From: Sulfurovum sp.
GTDB lineage: Bacteria > Campylobacterota > Campylobacteria > Campylobacterales > Sulfurovaceae
Length of the DNA: 64,000 nucleotides
Reading direction: 5' to 3'
NCBI GenBank assembly: GCA_024762315.1
Contig: JANTHR010000001.1
Location: forward strand, 1-64,000
This document shows, in pieces, positions 18,087 to 28,980 of the stretch (the first letter of the stretch is position 1; every line of letters starts with the position of its first letter). Below the pieces are notes generated by a model that worked only from the letters and a program-made list of their open reading frames with translations, made no database searches and had not been told where the DNA came from. A program made the translations under genes and the position numbers.

Positions 18087-19010
18087 ATGAATCATAGAAA
18101 TAAAATAGTTTACATGGGAACCCCCCATTATGCCAGAGAAATATTGAAAACGCTGATCGATGCGGAAGACATGGATGTCTCTTTGGTGCTTACACAGCCG
18201 GACAGGCCCGTAGGACGAAAAAAAGTCTTGACGCCTCCGCCTGTAAAAGTGTTGGCAGAAGAACATCATATTAAAGTGTTACAACCAAACCGTTTGAGTG
18301 ATGAAGGGATTGAAGAAGCCATAAAAGCTGCGAATCCTGACTTTATTGTTGTTGCGGCATTTGGGCAGCTTTTGCCTAAGTCCATCTTGGATATTGCTCC
18401 GTGTATTAACCTGCATGCATCTCTTCTGCCACAGTACAGAGGGGCTTCACCGGTACAGCAGTCATTACTGAACGGAGATGAGAAAACAGGAGTTACTTCG
18501 ATGTTGATGGAAGAGGGGCTTGATACGGGGGATATCCTTGAAAAGGTAGAGTTCATCATCCCTAAAGAGATGAGACTGCATGCACTCATGCAGCAACTAA
18601 CCATGGATGCGTGCAAACTTACACTTAGTACCATACGAAACTTTGAAACCATTACCCCACAAAAACAGAATGAGAGCCAGGCAACACTTTGTAAAAAGAT
18701 CAAAAAGAGTGACGGAGAGATCGATTTTAATGATACTGCTGCATTGATCTACAATAAATACAGAGCCTTTGAAGGATGGCCCGGTATCTTTGCATCCAAC
18801 GGTACAAAGTTTGATCGTTTGTCGCTAGTGGATACCCAAAGCCAAAACAAGGCAGGTGAGATACTTGCATTTGAAGCCGAAAGTGTGATTGTAGGGTGCA
18901 GTAGAGGTGCACTTAAAATAGAAATATTGCAACCGGCTTCCAAAAAAGCAATGACTGCCAAAGCATACTGTGTAGGAAGGGGGATGAAAGTTGGAGATCG
19001 TATCATTTAA
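18087..19010 (+). CDS. fmt: Methionyl-tRNA formyltransferase
   Basis: A 307-residue enzyme that formylates initiator Met-tRNA from 10-formyl-THF. The formyl-transfer core shows SLLPQYRGASPVQ (near residue 112), with the catalytic Asn in CINLHAS and Asp in EEGLDTGDIL. An OB-like C-terminal domain follows. Length is typical. The first of a four-gene overlapping unit fmt-birA-parA-parB; the gene end overlaps birA by 20 bases. Confidence 0.97.
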   Translation: MNHRNKIVYMGTPHYAREILKTLIDAEDMDVSLVLTQPDRPVGRKKVLTPPPVKVLAEEHHIKVLQPNRLSDEGIEEAIKAANPDFIVVAAFGQLLPKSILDIAPCINLHASLLPQYRGASPVQQSLLNGDEKTGVTSMLMEEGLDTGDILEKVEFIIPKEMRLHALMQQLTMDACKLTLSTIRNFETITPQKQNESQATLCKKIKKSDGEIDFNDTAALIYNKYRAFEGWPGIFASNGTKFDRLSLVDTQSQNKAGEILAFEAESVIVGCSRGALKIEILQPASKKAMTAKAYCVGRGMKVGDRII

Positions 19011-19626
19011 GACCCTTGCTTCTACACAAAAATATTTGATCGAACAACTACATAGAGGCAAGCTTCAAGCCCCTGTTGCTGTGATCACCTCTGAGCAGCA
19101 CAATGGTGTAGGAAGCCGCGATAATGAGTGGTCAGGGGGTGAAGGGAATTTTTTTGCTTCTTTGGCGATCAGATTGGATGAACTTCCTGAAGATCTGCCT
19201 CTCTCATCGGCTTCTATCTATTTTTCTTTTATCATGAAAAAAACATTAGTATCTTTAGGTGAAAACATTTGGTTAAAATGGCCGAATGACTTTTATAAAA
19301 ATGGTGATAAGGTGGGCGGAACGATCACAAAAAAGATAAATAATATTTTAGTGTGTGGAATCGGAATTAACCTGAAAAATTCTCAAAACGGCTACAGAGC
19401 CTTACAGTCCGATATTTCACCCGAATCATTGCTTGAAAATTACCTTTTGGCACTTCAGAAATTTCCAAAATGGAAGCAGATTTTTAGTGAGTATGAGGTA
19501 GAATTTGAATTAAGCAGAAAGTTTTCAGTTCATATTGAAAACTATCAAAAGAGCCTTGCAGACGCATGTTTGCAGCCAGATGGTTCTTTGATCATAGAGG
19601 AAGAGAGGGTGTATAGTTTACGATGA
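18991..19626 (+). CDS. birA: Biotin--[acetyl-CoA-carboxylase] ligase
   Basis: A 211-residue class I biotin protein ligase, without the DNA-binding N-terminal domain of the E. coli repressor form. It shows STQKYL at the start, a biotin-loop relative (NGVGSRDNEW, in place of GRGRRGR), and LKWPNDFYKNGDKVGG with the catalytic lysine region, then CGIGINL. The TTG start at 18991 lies inside fmt with GGAAGGGGG upstream. Loss of the HTH means it should not repress biotin genes. The ATG of parA overlaps its stop. Confidence 0.93.
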   Translation: MEIVSFKTLASTQKYLIEQLHRGKLQAPVAVITSEQHNGVGSRDNEWSGGEGNFFASLAIRLDELPEDLPLSSASIYFSFIMKKTLVSLGENIWLKWPNDFYKNGDKVGGTITKKINNILVCGIGINLKNSQNGYRALQSDISPESLLENYLLALQKFPKWKQIFSEYEVEFELSRKFSVHIENYQKSLADACLQPDGSLIIEEERVYSLR

Positions 19627-20408
19627 GTGAAGTTATAAGTATAGCCAACCAAAAGGGTGGTGTAGGAAAAACAACAACAGCAGTAAACTTGGCAGCTTCT
19701 CTGGCAGAAAGAGGCAAAAAAGTTCTTCTTCTGGATATTGATCCCCAGTCCAATGCAACTACCAGTTTAGGCTTCAGCAGAAGTGACTATGAGTTTAACA
19801 TCTATCATGTGCTGATAGGAAGTAAGAAACTTTCAGAAGTTGTACTGAAAACAAATATTAAAAAACTTGATCTTGTTCCTTCTAGCATCGGCCTGGTCGG
19901 TATAGAGAAAGAATTCTATAATCCTAAGAAAAAAAACAGGGAACTGGTACTTAAAGAGAAGATCAAAGAGATCTCCAAAAAATATGATTTTATTATCATA
20001 GATTCCCCACCGGCTTTGGGTCCTATTACTATCAACGCATTGAGTGCATCAGACTCTGTTATCATTCCTATTCAATGCGAATTTTTTGCACTGGAAGGAT
20101 TGGCGCAACTGCTCAATACGGTAAGTCTTTTAAAGAAAACGATCAACCCTAAGTTAAAGATCAAAGGATTCCTGCCTACGATGTATTCCGGGCAGAATAA
20201 TCTTTCCAAGCAGGTATTGGCTGATCTCTCCCACCATTTTAAAGATAAACTTTTCCATATTAAAAAAGGAAAAGAGTGTATTGTCGTACCGCGAAACGTT
20301 AAAATAGCTGAGAGTCCGAGTTTTGGTAAATCCGTGATACATTATGCAACAGGTTCCAAAGGCTCTATCGCCTATAGGAACCTGGCAACTGTTATAGCGA
20401 GAGGGTAG
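19623..20408 (+). CDS. parA: Chromosome-partitioning ATPase ParA/Soj
   Basis: A 261-residue Walker-type partition ATPase. The deviant Walker A motif KGGVGKTT is at residues 11-18, with the signature lysine. DIDPQSNATTSLG (A') and FIIIDSPPALGP (Walker B) follow. It moves ParB-parS complexes of the replication-origin region. It overlaps birA by 4 bases and is followed by parB after 1 base. No parS-like 16-mer was recognised around it. Confidence 0.97.
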   Translation: MSEVISIANQKGGVGKTTTAVNLAASLAERGKKVLLLDIDPQSNATTSLGFSRSDYEFNIYHVLIGSKKLSEVVLKTNIKKLDLVPSSIGLVGIEKEFYNPKKKNRELVLKEKIKEISKKYDFIIIDSPPALGPITINALSASDSVIIPIQCEFFALEGLAQLLNTVSLLKKTINPKLKIKGFLPTMYSGQNNLSKQVLADLSHHFKDKLFHIKKGKECIVVPRNVKIAESPSFGKSVIHYATGSKGSIAYRNLATVIARG

Positions 20409-20409
20409 C

Positions 20410-21279
20410 ATGGCGTTAGGTAGAGGACTTGGAGACATTCTCTCCGAAGTAGAAGATGCATACGAAAAAGATCTAAACAGTATTGACAGTTTTGAACTTG
20501 AAGCACAGGGGGCACATGTTGAAGATCTTCGTGTTGACAGCATTACTCCCAATCCATTTCAGCCTCGTAAACATTTTGATGAAAAAGCACTTCAAGAGTT
20601 AAGCGCATCAGTAAAAGAGCATGGTTTGCTCCAGCCCATTGTGGTGATAGAAAAGGAAGATGGTTATCTTCTGGTGGCCGGTGAGCGTCGTCTCAGGGCA
20701 CATAAAATTGCAAAACTCACAAAGATCAAGGCTATTGTTGCCAATGTGGATATAGATGAAGCAAGACTTCGCGAACTTGCACTTATTGAAAATATCCAAA
20801 GGGAAAATCTTAATGCCATTGAATTGGCAAATTCTTATGCCGAATTGATAAATGTGCATAAGATCACACATGATGAACTCTCTTCCATCGTACATAAAAG
20901 TCGTTCCCAGATCACCAATACCATGCGACTTTTAAGCCTTTCTGCCTACGCACAGAAACAAGTTGCTTCAGGGAAAATCTCCCAAGGACACGCAAAGATA
21001 TTGGTTGGTCTTGATGATCAAAAACAAAAGGTGGTCATAGATAGTATTATAGGACAAAAACTGAGTGTCCGTGATGCAGAAAAAATGGTTAAAAACCATA
21101 AAGAGAATAAAAGTAAAACAGCTGCTGTATCAAAAAGAAGTATGTTTCTTGAATCTTATGCAGAAGAGATAGAAGCTGCACTTCCGTTTAAGTATAAGCT
21201 TAAAGCAAAAAGTATAGAGATAAGTCTAACTAATGAGAAAGATATACACAACTTCTTAAACTTCTTGAAAAAAGGCTAA
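20410..21279 (+). CDS. parB: Chromosome-partitioning protein ParB/Spo0J
   Basis: A 289-residue ParB. The N-terminus MALGRGLGDIL is the typical ParA-activating segment. NPFQPRKHFD and GERRLRAHKIA mark the CTP-binding ParB/Srx domain (about residues 40-130), with ENIQRENLNAIE. A helix-turn-helix (HDELSSIVHKSRSQITNTMRLL, read in parts) and a C-terminal dimerisation region follow. The downstream gene is the first ATP synthase gene, the order I recall for Campylobacterota. Confidence 0.97.
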   Translation: MALGRGLGDILSEVEDAYEKDLNSIDSFELEAQGAHVEDLRVDSITPNPFQPRKHFDEKALQELSASVKEHGLLQPIVVIEKEDGYLLVAGERRLRAHKIAKLTKIKAIVANVDIDEARLRELALIENIQRENLNAIELANSYAELINVHKITHDELSSIVHKSRSQITNTMRLLSLSAYAQKQVASGKISQGHAKILVGLDDQKQKVVIDSIIGQKLSVRDAEKMVKNHKENKSKTAAVSKRSMFLESYAEEIEAALPFKYKLKAKSIEISLTNEKDIHNFLNFLKKG

Positions 21280-21320
21280 AAAAAGCTTGATTTTTAACCA
21301 GTATTTCATTTCCAAAATGA

Positions 21321-21326
21321 TAAAAT
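21321..21326 (+). promoter_or_regulatory. -10 box upstream of the ATP synthase genes
   Basis: TAAAAT at 21321-21326 in the 73-base parB-atpF' gap, 27 nt before the ATG, with GAGGAG ribosome site between. Weak by sequence but placed correctly. Confidence 0.4.
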
Positions 21327-21352
21327 AATTCGAAATTACACGAGGAGTTTTA

Positions 21353-21775
21353 ATGCTTGACATACATTTACCATTGATGTTGTTCGTCTTGGCTTTGTTT
21401 CTAGCCCTTCTTGTTCTTTTAAATAATATGCTATTTAAGCCCTTGATCAAGTTCATGGACGATAGAGATCACTCTATAGCAAAAGATTTAGAAGCAGCAA
21501 AAGGGCTTAGCGGTAATAGTGATGAACTCAATGCTAAGGCAGATGAAAATATTAGCAATGCTAAAAATGAAGCTGCTGCAATCAGACAGAAAGCGATCGA
21601 TGATGAAAAAACATTGGCTGCAAGTAAGGTCGAAACAAAACAGAGTGAGCTAAACAAAGAGTATGAAAGCTTTGTAGAGAAGTTAGCCTCAGATAAAGAG
21701 AATCTTAAAAATTCTCTTATTTCTCAAATGCCTCTATTTAAAGAGAGCCTCAAAGCTAAGTTTAGCAAACTATAG
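21353..21775 (+). CDS. atpF': F0F1 ATP synthase subunit b'
   Basis: A 140-residue stalk protein. One N-terminal membrane helix (about residues 5-27) is followed by LFKPLIKFMDDRD, the family hinge, then a long charged helix. It pairs with the second b subunit encoded next to form a heterodimeric peripheral stalk. Such b/b' pairs are known from Campylobacterota, cyanobacteria and alphaproteobacteria. GAGGAG precedes the ATG. Confidence 0.93.
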   Translation: MLDIHLPLMLFVLALFLALLVLLNNMLFKPLIKFMDDRDHSIAKDLEAAKGLSGNSDELNAKADENISNAKNEAAAIRQKAIDDEKTLAASKVETKQSELNKEYESFVEKLASDKENLKNSLISQMPLFKESLKAKFSKL

Positions 21776-21787
21776 GAAGGGATGAAG

Positions 21788-22336
21788 ATGAAGAAATTAG
21801 CATTATTCGCTTTACTCATGGTACCCGTTATGCTTTTAGCCAGCGGACATGCCGGTGGTGAAGAGAGTCGATATTTTGCACAAACAGGCCGAGAGAGCGA
21901 CTTTTGGCCAAGAGTGATCAACTTTACTATCTTTGCTGCATTGCTTTACTATTTGATCGCAAATCCGATCAAGAACTTCTTTAAAGACAGAAGAGACAGT
22001 ATCGCGGCACAGCTTAGGGAAATAGAAGAGAAACTTCAAGCAGCGAAAGATGAGAAGAAAGAAGCACAAGCTCGTTTAGACGAAAGTGATAAAAAAGCGG
22101 ATCAGATCATCGAAGATGCAAAAAAAGAGGCAGCTCTTTTAGCACAGAAGATCGCTGAAACAAATGAAAATGAATTGCTTCTTATGGAGAAGCAACTTGA
22201 AGAGAAAATGACTTTGGAAGAGAGAAAAGCTGCAAGAGAAGTAATAGATGAGATATTGAGTGACAATATAACAAATGACGATATCATGCTTGATGAAGCT
22301 AAAGTTGTTGATATTATTTCTAGGAAGGTGGCATAG
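21788..22336 (+). CDS. atpF: F0F1 ATP synthase subunit b
   Basis: A 182-residue b subunit. Unusually for a b subunit it begins with a signal-peptide-like stretch (KKLALFALLMVPVMLLASG), followed by a soluble segment, then the true membrane helix (about residues 43-60, VINFTIFAALLYYLIA) and a long coiled coil. This N-terminal extension is a known trait of Campylobacterota. An ATG at 21782 is in frame, but GGAAGG ends one base before it, so the ATG at 21788 is better placed. Confidence 0.93.
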   Translation: MKKLALFALLMVPVMLLASGHAGGEESRYFAQTGRESDFWPRVINFTIFAALLYYLIANPIKNFFKDRRDSIAAQLREIEEKLQAAKDEKKEAQARLDESDKKADQIIEDAKKEAALLAQKIAETNENELLLMEKQLEEKMTLEERKAAREVIDEILSDNITNDDIMLDEAKVVDIISRKVA

Positions 22337-22338
22337 TT

Positions 22339-22866
22339 ATGGAAGAATTGATCGCTAAAAGATATGCTACAGCACTTTCATCTGTAAGTAAAGATGTTAA
22401 AGGCATTGCAGAAGTACTTAATGTACTGACTGAAGCTATTGGTAATGAAGAGGTTAAAACGATTTTAACTTCTCCAATTGTTTCAAGTCAAAAGAAAACG
22501 GAAATGATTCTCTCTACACTTGGAGATAAAGCGGATACTGTACTTGTAAACTTTATTAAAATCCTGGGTGAGAATAAAAGACTTGATCTTATTCCGGCTA
22601 TTACCAAAGTGCTTAATGCGGACTTGCAAAAAGAATCAAACGAGTACGAAGGTGTTTTAAAGAGTAAAGAGACACTGGGTAAAGATGAATTAAGCAAGCT
22701 ACAGGAAACACTTAAGAAATACACGGGTTCTACGATCAAGTTGACGCAGGAGAAAACAGACCTTGACGGCTTGCGTGTTTCGGTTGATGATTTGGGAATT
22801 GAGGTTAACTTCTCTAAGCAGAGAGTTAAAGAACAACTAATTGATTTCATTAAGAAATCATTATAG
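22339..22866 (+). CDS. atpH: F1 ATP synthase subunit delta
   Basis: A 175-residue delta (OSCP) protein linking F1 to the peripheral stalk. It begins LIAKRYATALSSV and ends with the family C-terminus GLRVSVDDLGIEVNFS-KQRVKEQL. Two bases separate it from atpF. AGGAAGG upstream is the ribosome site. Confidence 0.95.
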   Translation: MEELIAKRYATALSSVSKDVKGIAEVLNVLTEAIGNEEVKTILTSPIVSSQKKTEMILSTLGDKADTVLVNFIKILGENKRLDLIPAITKVLNADLQKESNEYEGVLKSKETLGKDELSKLQETLKKYTGSTIKLTQEKTDLDGLRVSVDDLGIEVNFSKQRVKEQLIDFIKKSL

Positions 22867-22890
22867 TTATCTAAAAGTAAAGGAGAGTCA

Positions 22891-24405
22891 GTGGCAGTAA
22901 AATTGCAAGCAGATGAGATAAGTTCAATCATCAAAGAGAGAATTGAGAACTTTGAGATCGATGTAGATATCAATGAAATAGGAAAAGTAGTAGGTATCGC
23001 GGATGGTATATCAACCGTATACGGTCTTAATAATGTAATGGCAGGTGAAGTTGTAGAGTTTGATAACGGCGCCAAGGGACTGGTATTGAACCTTGAAGAG
23101 GCAAATGTAGGTGTTGTTGTTCTTGGTTCAAGTGCCGGAATTGTAGAAGGCATGAGCGTTAAGAGACTTGGAGAGCTTCTTAAAACACCAGTTGGTGACT
23201 CACTGATGGGTAGAGTTGTTAACCCGCTTGGTGAAGCGATAGACGGCAAAGGTGCGGTTGAAGCAGCAGAGTATAGATTTGTTGAAGAGAAGGCACCCGG
23301 GATCATGGCTAGGAAATCAGTTCATGAGCCACTTCAGACAGGAATCAAAGCGATCGATGCACTTGTACCGGTTGGTAGAGGGCAAAGAGAGCTTATTATT
23401 GGTGACAGACAAACCGGTAAAACAACATTGGCTATCGATACGATCATCAACCAGAAAGGTCAAGATGTTGTATGTATCTATGTTGCTATCGGTCAAAAGC
23501 AGTCAACAGTAGCTGCTACCGTGAAAAAACTTGAAGAACACGGAGCAATGGATTACACTATCGTTGTAAATGCCGGGGCATCTGATTCTTCGGCACTTCA
23601 GTTCCTTGCACCTTATGCTGGTGTAACAATGGCTGAGTACTTCAGAGATAATGGTAGACATGCAGTGATCTTCTATGATGATCTTTCCAAGCATGCGGTT
23701 GCATATAGAGAAATGTCATTGATTCTTAGAAGACCTCCGGGAAGAGAAGCATATCCGGGTGATGTTTTCTATCTTCACTCCAGACTTCTTGAAAGAGCTG
23801 CAAAGCTTTCAGATGAGCTGGGTGCTGGTTCTATTACTGCATTCCCTATTATTGAGACACAAGCTGGCGATGTTGCGGCATATATCCCAACAAATGTTAT
23901 TTCCATTACAGATGGTCAGATCTTCCTTGAAACGGACCTCTTCAACTCAGGTATCAGACCGGCGATCAACGTAGGTCTTTCTGTATCCAGAGTTGGTGGT
24001 GCCGCTCAAATTAAAGCAACTAAACAGGTTTCAGGTACACTGAGACTTGACCTTGCTTCATTTAGAGAGCTTCAAGCCTTTGCACAGTTTGCATCTGACC
24101 TTGATGAGCATACCAGAGGACAACTTGAGCGTGGTCAGAGAATGGTAGAGGTACTTAAACAAGGACCATACGCTCCTGTACCGATCGAAAAACAAGTTGC
24201 TATCATCTTTGCCGGTGCAAATGGATACCTGGATGACATTCCTGCATCTTCAGTAACAAAGTTTGAAGCAGATCTTATGCCGTTTATGGAAGCAAAATAT
24301 GCAAACATCTTAGAGAGTATCAGAAGTGAGAAAAAGATCACTGATGATACAGATGCTGACCTTAGAAAAGCAATAGAAGATTTCAAAGCATCTTTTTCGG
24401 CATAA
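22891..24405 (+). CDS. atpA: F1 ATP synthase subunit alpha
   Basis: A 504-residue alpha subunit of the F1 catalytic hexamer. The nucleotide loop GDRQTGKT lies near residue 169, with [16 protein letters not shown] before it. The arginine finger region is [13 protein letters not shown]. The start is GTG at 22891, behind AAAGGAG. Length is typical. Confidence 0.99.
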   Translation: MAVKLQADEISSIIKERIENFEIDVDINEIGKVVGIADGISTVYGLNNVMAGEVVEFDNGAKGLVLNLEEANVGVVVLGSSAGIVEGMSVKRLGELLKTPVGDSLMGRVVNPLGEAIDGKGAVEAAEYRFVEEKAPGIMARKSVHEPLQTGIKAIDALVPVGRGQRELIIGDRQTGKTTLAIDTIINQKGQDVVCIYVAIGQKQSTVAATVKKLEEHGAMDYTIVVNAGASDSSALQFLAPYAGVTMAEYFRDNGRHAVIFYDDLSKHAVAYREMSLILRRPPGREAYPGDVFYLHSRLLERAAKLSDELGAGSITAFPIIETQAGDVAAYIPTNVISITDGQIFLETDLFNSGIRPAINVGLSVSRVGGAAQIKATKQVSGTLRLDLASFRELQAFAQFASDLDEHTRGQLERGQRMVEVLKQGPYAPVPIEKQVAIIFAGANGYLDDIPASSVTKFEADLMPFMEAKYANILESIRSEKKITDDTDADLRKAIEDFKASFSA

Positions 24406-24417
24406 GAAAGGCTAAAA

Positions 24418-26720
<2,303 letters not shown>

Positions 26721-26743
26721 GCATTAATCTTAAAAGGATCAAT

Positions 26744-27130
26744 ATGGAACTTATGAAGCTAGAGATAGTCACACCCAACGGTGTGATCTTTGATGCTGAA
26801 GTAAAGCAGGTAACGCTGCCGGGGTCAGAAGGTGAATTCGGTGTTTTACCGAAACACGCAACCTTGGTATCGTTACTGGATACAGGTGTGATCGTTATCG
26901 AAAAAGCAGACGGGAGTGAAGTAGCAGTTGCTATTAATTCTGGTTATGTAAAAGTAGATGAAGGAAAAACTACATGTATCGTAGATGGTGCAGTTGCTCT
27001 CTCCGGTGGTGACAGTGACCTTGCTAAAGCACTTGAAGCAGCCAAAGAACTGCTCAAAAGTGCAGAATCCTCTAATACAGCTATTGCATCTGCCGTAGCT
27101 AAAGTAGAGCAAATCGGAAAGTCTTTCTAA
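26744..27130 (+). CDS. atpC: F1 ATP synthase subunit epsilon
   Basis: A 128-residue epsilon subunit. MKLEIVTPNGVIF and LPGSEGEFGVLPKHA identify the N-terminal beta-sandwich, and a two-helix C-terminus follows. It closes the ATP synthase part of the operon. The next gene starts 1 base after its stop, so transcription continues into tolQ. Confidence 0.96.
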   Translation: MELMKLEIVTPNGVIFDAEVKQVTLPGSEGEFGVLPKHATLVSLLDTGVIVIEKADGSEVAVAINSGYVKVDEGKTTCIVDGAVALSGGDSDLAKALEAAKELLKSAESSNTAIASAVAKVEQIGKSF

Positions 27131-27131
27131 G

Positions 27132-27704
27132 TTGGGGTCTCTCCTTGATTATTTCATGGGTAGCAGTGCAATTACTATTTTTGTACTGCTTCTGCTATCT
27201 GTTTATTTTATTGCTACATTCTGGGTATTTTTCGATCGATTCTACATCTTGAATTCACGTATCGCTTCAGAAGCAAAATCACTAAAATCACTCTATACAG
27301 GTCAGTCAAAATCAGTGTCTAGCAACTCACTTATTTTTACTTATCTGAGTCGTGTGAATATCCCTAACAAAGCCATTCTTGAAGCGGCGTCTTCCGATGC
27401 CATCCGCGTTTCCACGAAAGGATTGACATGGCTGTCTATTATTGCATCGACCTCACCTTTCATAGGGCTTTTTGGTACAGTGATCGGGATACTCGAGACT
27501 TTCTCTAGGCTTGGAGCACAGTCCAGTGCTTCTTTGAGTGTGGTGGCTCCTGCTATTTCTGAAGCACTTATTGCTACGGCTGCAGGTATTGCTGTAGCGA
27601 TCTTTGCCTATACCTTTCATCTTATTTTGAAGCGTAAAGCGTATGAACTCTCTTCTCTTCTTGCTTCTCAATCTGAAGTGATCCTCTCTCAGATAGAGGA
27701 GTAA
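27132..27704 (+). CDS. tolQ: TolQ/ExbB-type proton channel protein
   Basis: A 190-residue MotA/TolQ/ExbB protein. Three membrane segments are seen (about residues 10-32, 95-120 and 138-160), with the conserved block APAISEALIATAAGIAVAI. It uses the proton motive force to drive the Tol-Pal complex. Adjacent tolR and tolA-like genes, with tolB-pal 2.8 kb on, favour TolQ over ExbB. TTG at 27132 is the longest start; an ATG at 27156 is possible, and neither has a strong ribosome site. Confidence 0.88.
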   Translation: MGSLLDYFMGSSAITIFVLLLLSVYFIATFWVFFDRFYILNSRIASEAKSLKSLYTGQSKSVSSNSLIFTYLSRVNIPNKAILEAASSDAIRVSTKGLTWLSIIASTSPFIGLFGTVIGILETFSRLGAQSSASLSVVAPAISEALIATAAGIAVAIFAYTFHLILKRKAYELSSLLASQSEVILSQIEE

Positions 27705-27707
27705 TAG

Positions 27708-28094
27708 ATGTTTAGTTGGGATGACAGTCCGGACCTTAACATTACGCCTCTTGTAGATGTGATGCTGGTACTTATGGCTATTTTAATGATCACGGCACCG
27801 ACTATTACTTTTCAGGAACAGATAGATCTTCCTCAGGGCTCCAAGACCGTTAAGGTTACCAAACCGAAAACATTGACTATCCGTATGGATAAAAATCAAA
27901 AGATATATTTGAACAAAGATACCTATGCGCTTGATACGTTTGCAGATGATTTCGTGAATCAGTCCGCAAAGTTCGATAAGAATTCTGAAGTTTACATTCG
28001 TGCAGATGAACAACTCAAATACAAAGATGTAATGTACCTGCTTAAGAGCGTGAAAGCGGCCGGTTTTGAGAAGGTCTCACTTATAACGTTATGA
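27708..28094 (+). CDS. tolR: TolR/ExbD-type protein
   Basis: A 128-residue protein with a single N-terminal membrane helix. The conserved aspartate lies in LNITPLVDVMLVLM, and a small periplasmic domain follows (IYLNKD, VYIRADEQ). It pairs with TolQ as stator of the ion-driven motor. It overlaps the tolA-like gene by 4 bases. Confidence 0.92.
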   Translation: MFSWDDSPDLNITPLVDVMLVLMAILMITAPTITFQEQIDLPQGSKTVKVTKPKTLTIRMDKNQKIYLNKDTYALDTFADDFVNQSAKFDKNSEVYIRADEQLKYKDVMYLLKSVKAAGFEKVSLITL

Positions 28095-28891
28095 TAAAAT
28101 CCTCTAAACTCATATCGGGTCTGTTGGCTTTTACTGTCTATTTTACCGTTATTGGTCTACTGCTTTTCTATTTTAATACACGTGATGAAAAGAAGTCTGT
28201 ACATTATGTAAAAAAAGATGAACATCGCATTCAGGTGGCACTGTCTGCTCCGTCAAAAGACAAAAAAACTAGAGAAAAACCGAAATCAAAACCAAAGCCC
28301 AAACCAAAACCAAAGCCAAAGAGAAAACCTCAAGTCAAGTCCAAACCAAAGCCTAAGAAAGAAGTAAAAAAGAAGATAATTAAAGAGAAGAGAGTAAAAA
28401 AACTTACCAGGAAAAAAGATGAAAATCTTACAAAGCCTAAAAAAAAGCAAACTTTAGACCTTTTCGCAAATATAAAAACACCTAAAAAGAAGAATATCAT
28501 AAAAGTCACGGATGAACCGCAAAAAGTAAGACCTAAAAATAATCTGATCAAAGTATCTGATAAGACAAAAAGTGCAAGTGAACGTATCAGTTCTTCTTTG
28601 AAGATACGCAAAAGCAGTGACAGCGGTGTCGAGAATGCCTATTTTGCAAAAATTGAGGAAAAACTAAAAGGTTGGCCTGCGCAAAGTGAATATGCAGGAG
28701 AAATGGCTAAAGTGTGGTTTAAAGTCCAGCCTAGCGGATCATTTGAATTTAAAGTCATTACGGCTTCAGGCAATGAGTCATTCAATACGGGACTGATAGC
28801 CTATTTGAAACAGCTTCAACGGCTTGGTTTTGGCCGTCACAAAGGTGACAGAGCCTATGAACTTGATGTTGAATTCGTGGCTACAGAATAG
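28091..28891 (+). CDS. tolA: TolA/TonB-like energy-transducing protein
   Basis: A 266-residue envelope-spanning protein. It has one N-terminal membrane helix (about residues 8-27), then a Lys-Pro-rich rod (about 56-95) and a basic linker. The C-terminal domain (about 185-265) reads ENAYFAKIEEKLKGWP and VWFKVQPSGSFEFKVI, similar to TonB/TolA C-termini. With TolQ-R before it and TolB-Pal downstream, the TolA role is the simplest reading, though by sequence alone TonB cannot be excluded. Confidence 0.82.
   Translation: MIKSSKLISGLLAFTVYFTVIGLLLFYFNTRDEKKSVHYVKKDEHRIQVALSAPSKDKKTREKPKSKPKPKPKPKPKRKPQVKSKPKPKKEVKKKIIKEKRVKKLTRKKDENLTKPKKKQTLDLFANIKTPKKKNIIKVTDEPQKVRPKNNLIKVSDKTKSASERISSSLKIRKSSDSGVENAYFAKIEEKLKGWPAQSEYAGEMAKVWFKVQPSGSFEFKVITASGNESFNTGLIAYLKQLQRLGFGRHKGDRAYELDVEFVATE
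28276..28352 (+). repeat. Degenerate Lys-Pro codon repeat in tolA
   Basis: Runs of AAR-CCN units (AAACCA, AAGCCC, AAGCCA) encode alternating Lys-Pro about six times in a row, then looser copies. Such a rod spans periplasm. Short repeats of this kind can vary in copy number by slippage. Confidence 0.7.
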
Positions 28892-28949
28892 TCTAACATA
28901 TAGACTTGATATGAGGTGTCCTTATGTTTATCTTGAGTAATGTTTGTGC

Positions 28950-28955
28950 TATAAT
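28950..28955 (+). promoter_or_regulatory. -10 box upstream of pilT
   Basis: TATAAT at 28950-28955, 25 nt before the pilT ATG, with AAGGAAG between. This suggests pilT is transcribed separately from the tol genes. Confidence 0.5.
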
Positions 28956-28980
28956 AATAAATTGAAGCAAGGAAGAAATA

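Noticed and set aside
20154-21352. parS partition site near parAB
   Set aside because: No match to the GTTTCACGTGAAAC-type palindrome was found on reading this region; parS may lie outside the window.
21353-22336. Possible frameshifted single b subunit
   Set aside because: Two adjacent stalk proteins each have their own ribosome site and membrane helix; paired b and b' genes are normal in this phylum.
22488-23306. 272-codon open frame on the minus strand opposite atpH and atpA
   Set aside because: Mirror of highly conserved genes; Ser/Thr/Pro-rich composition is an antisense artefact.
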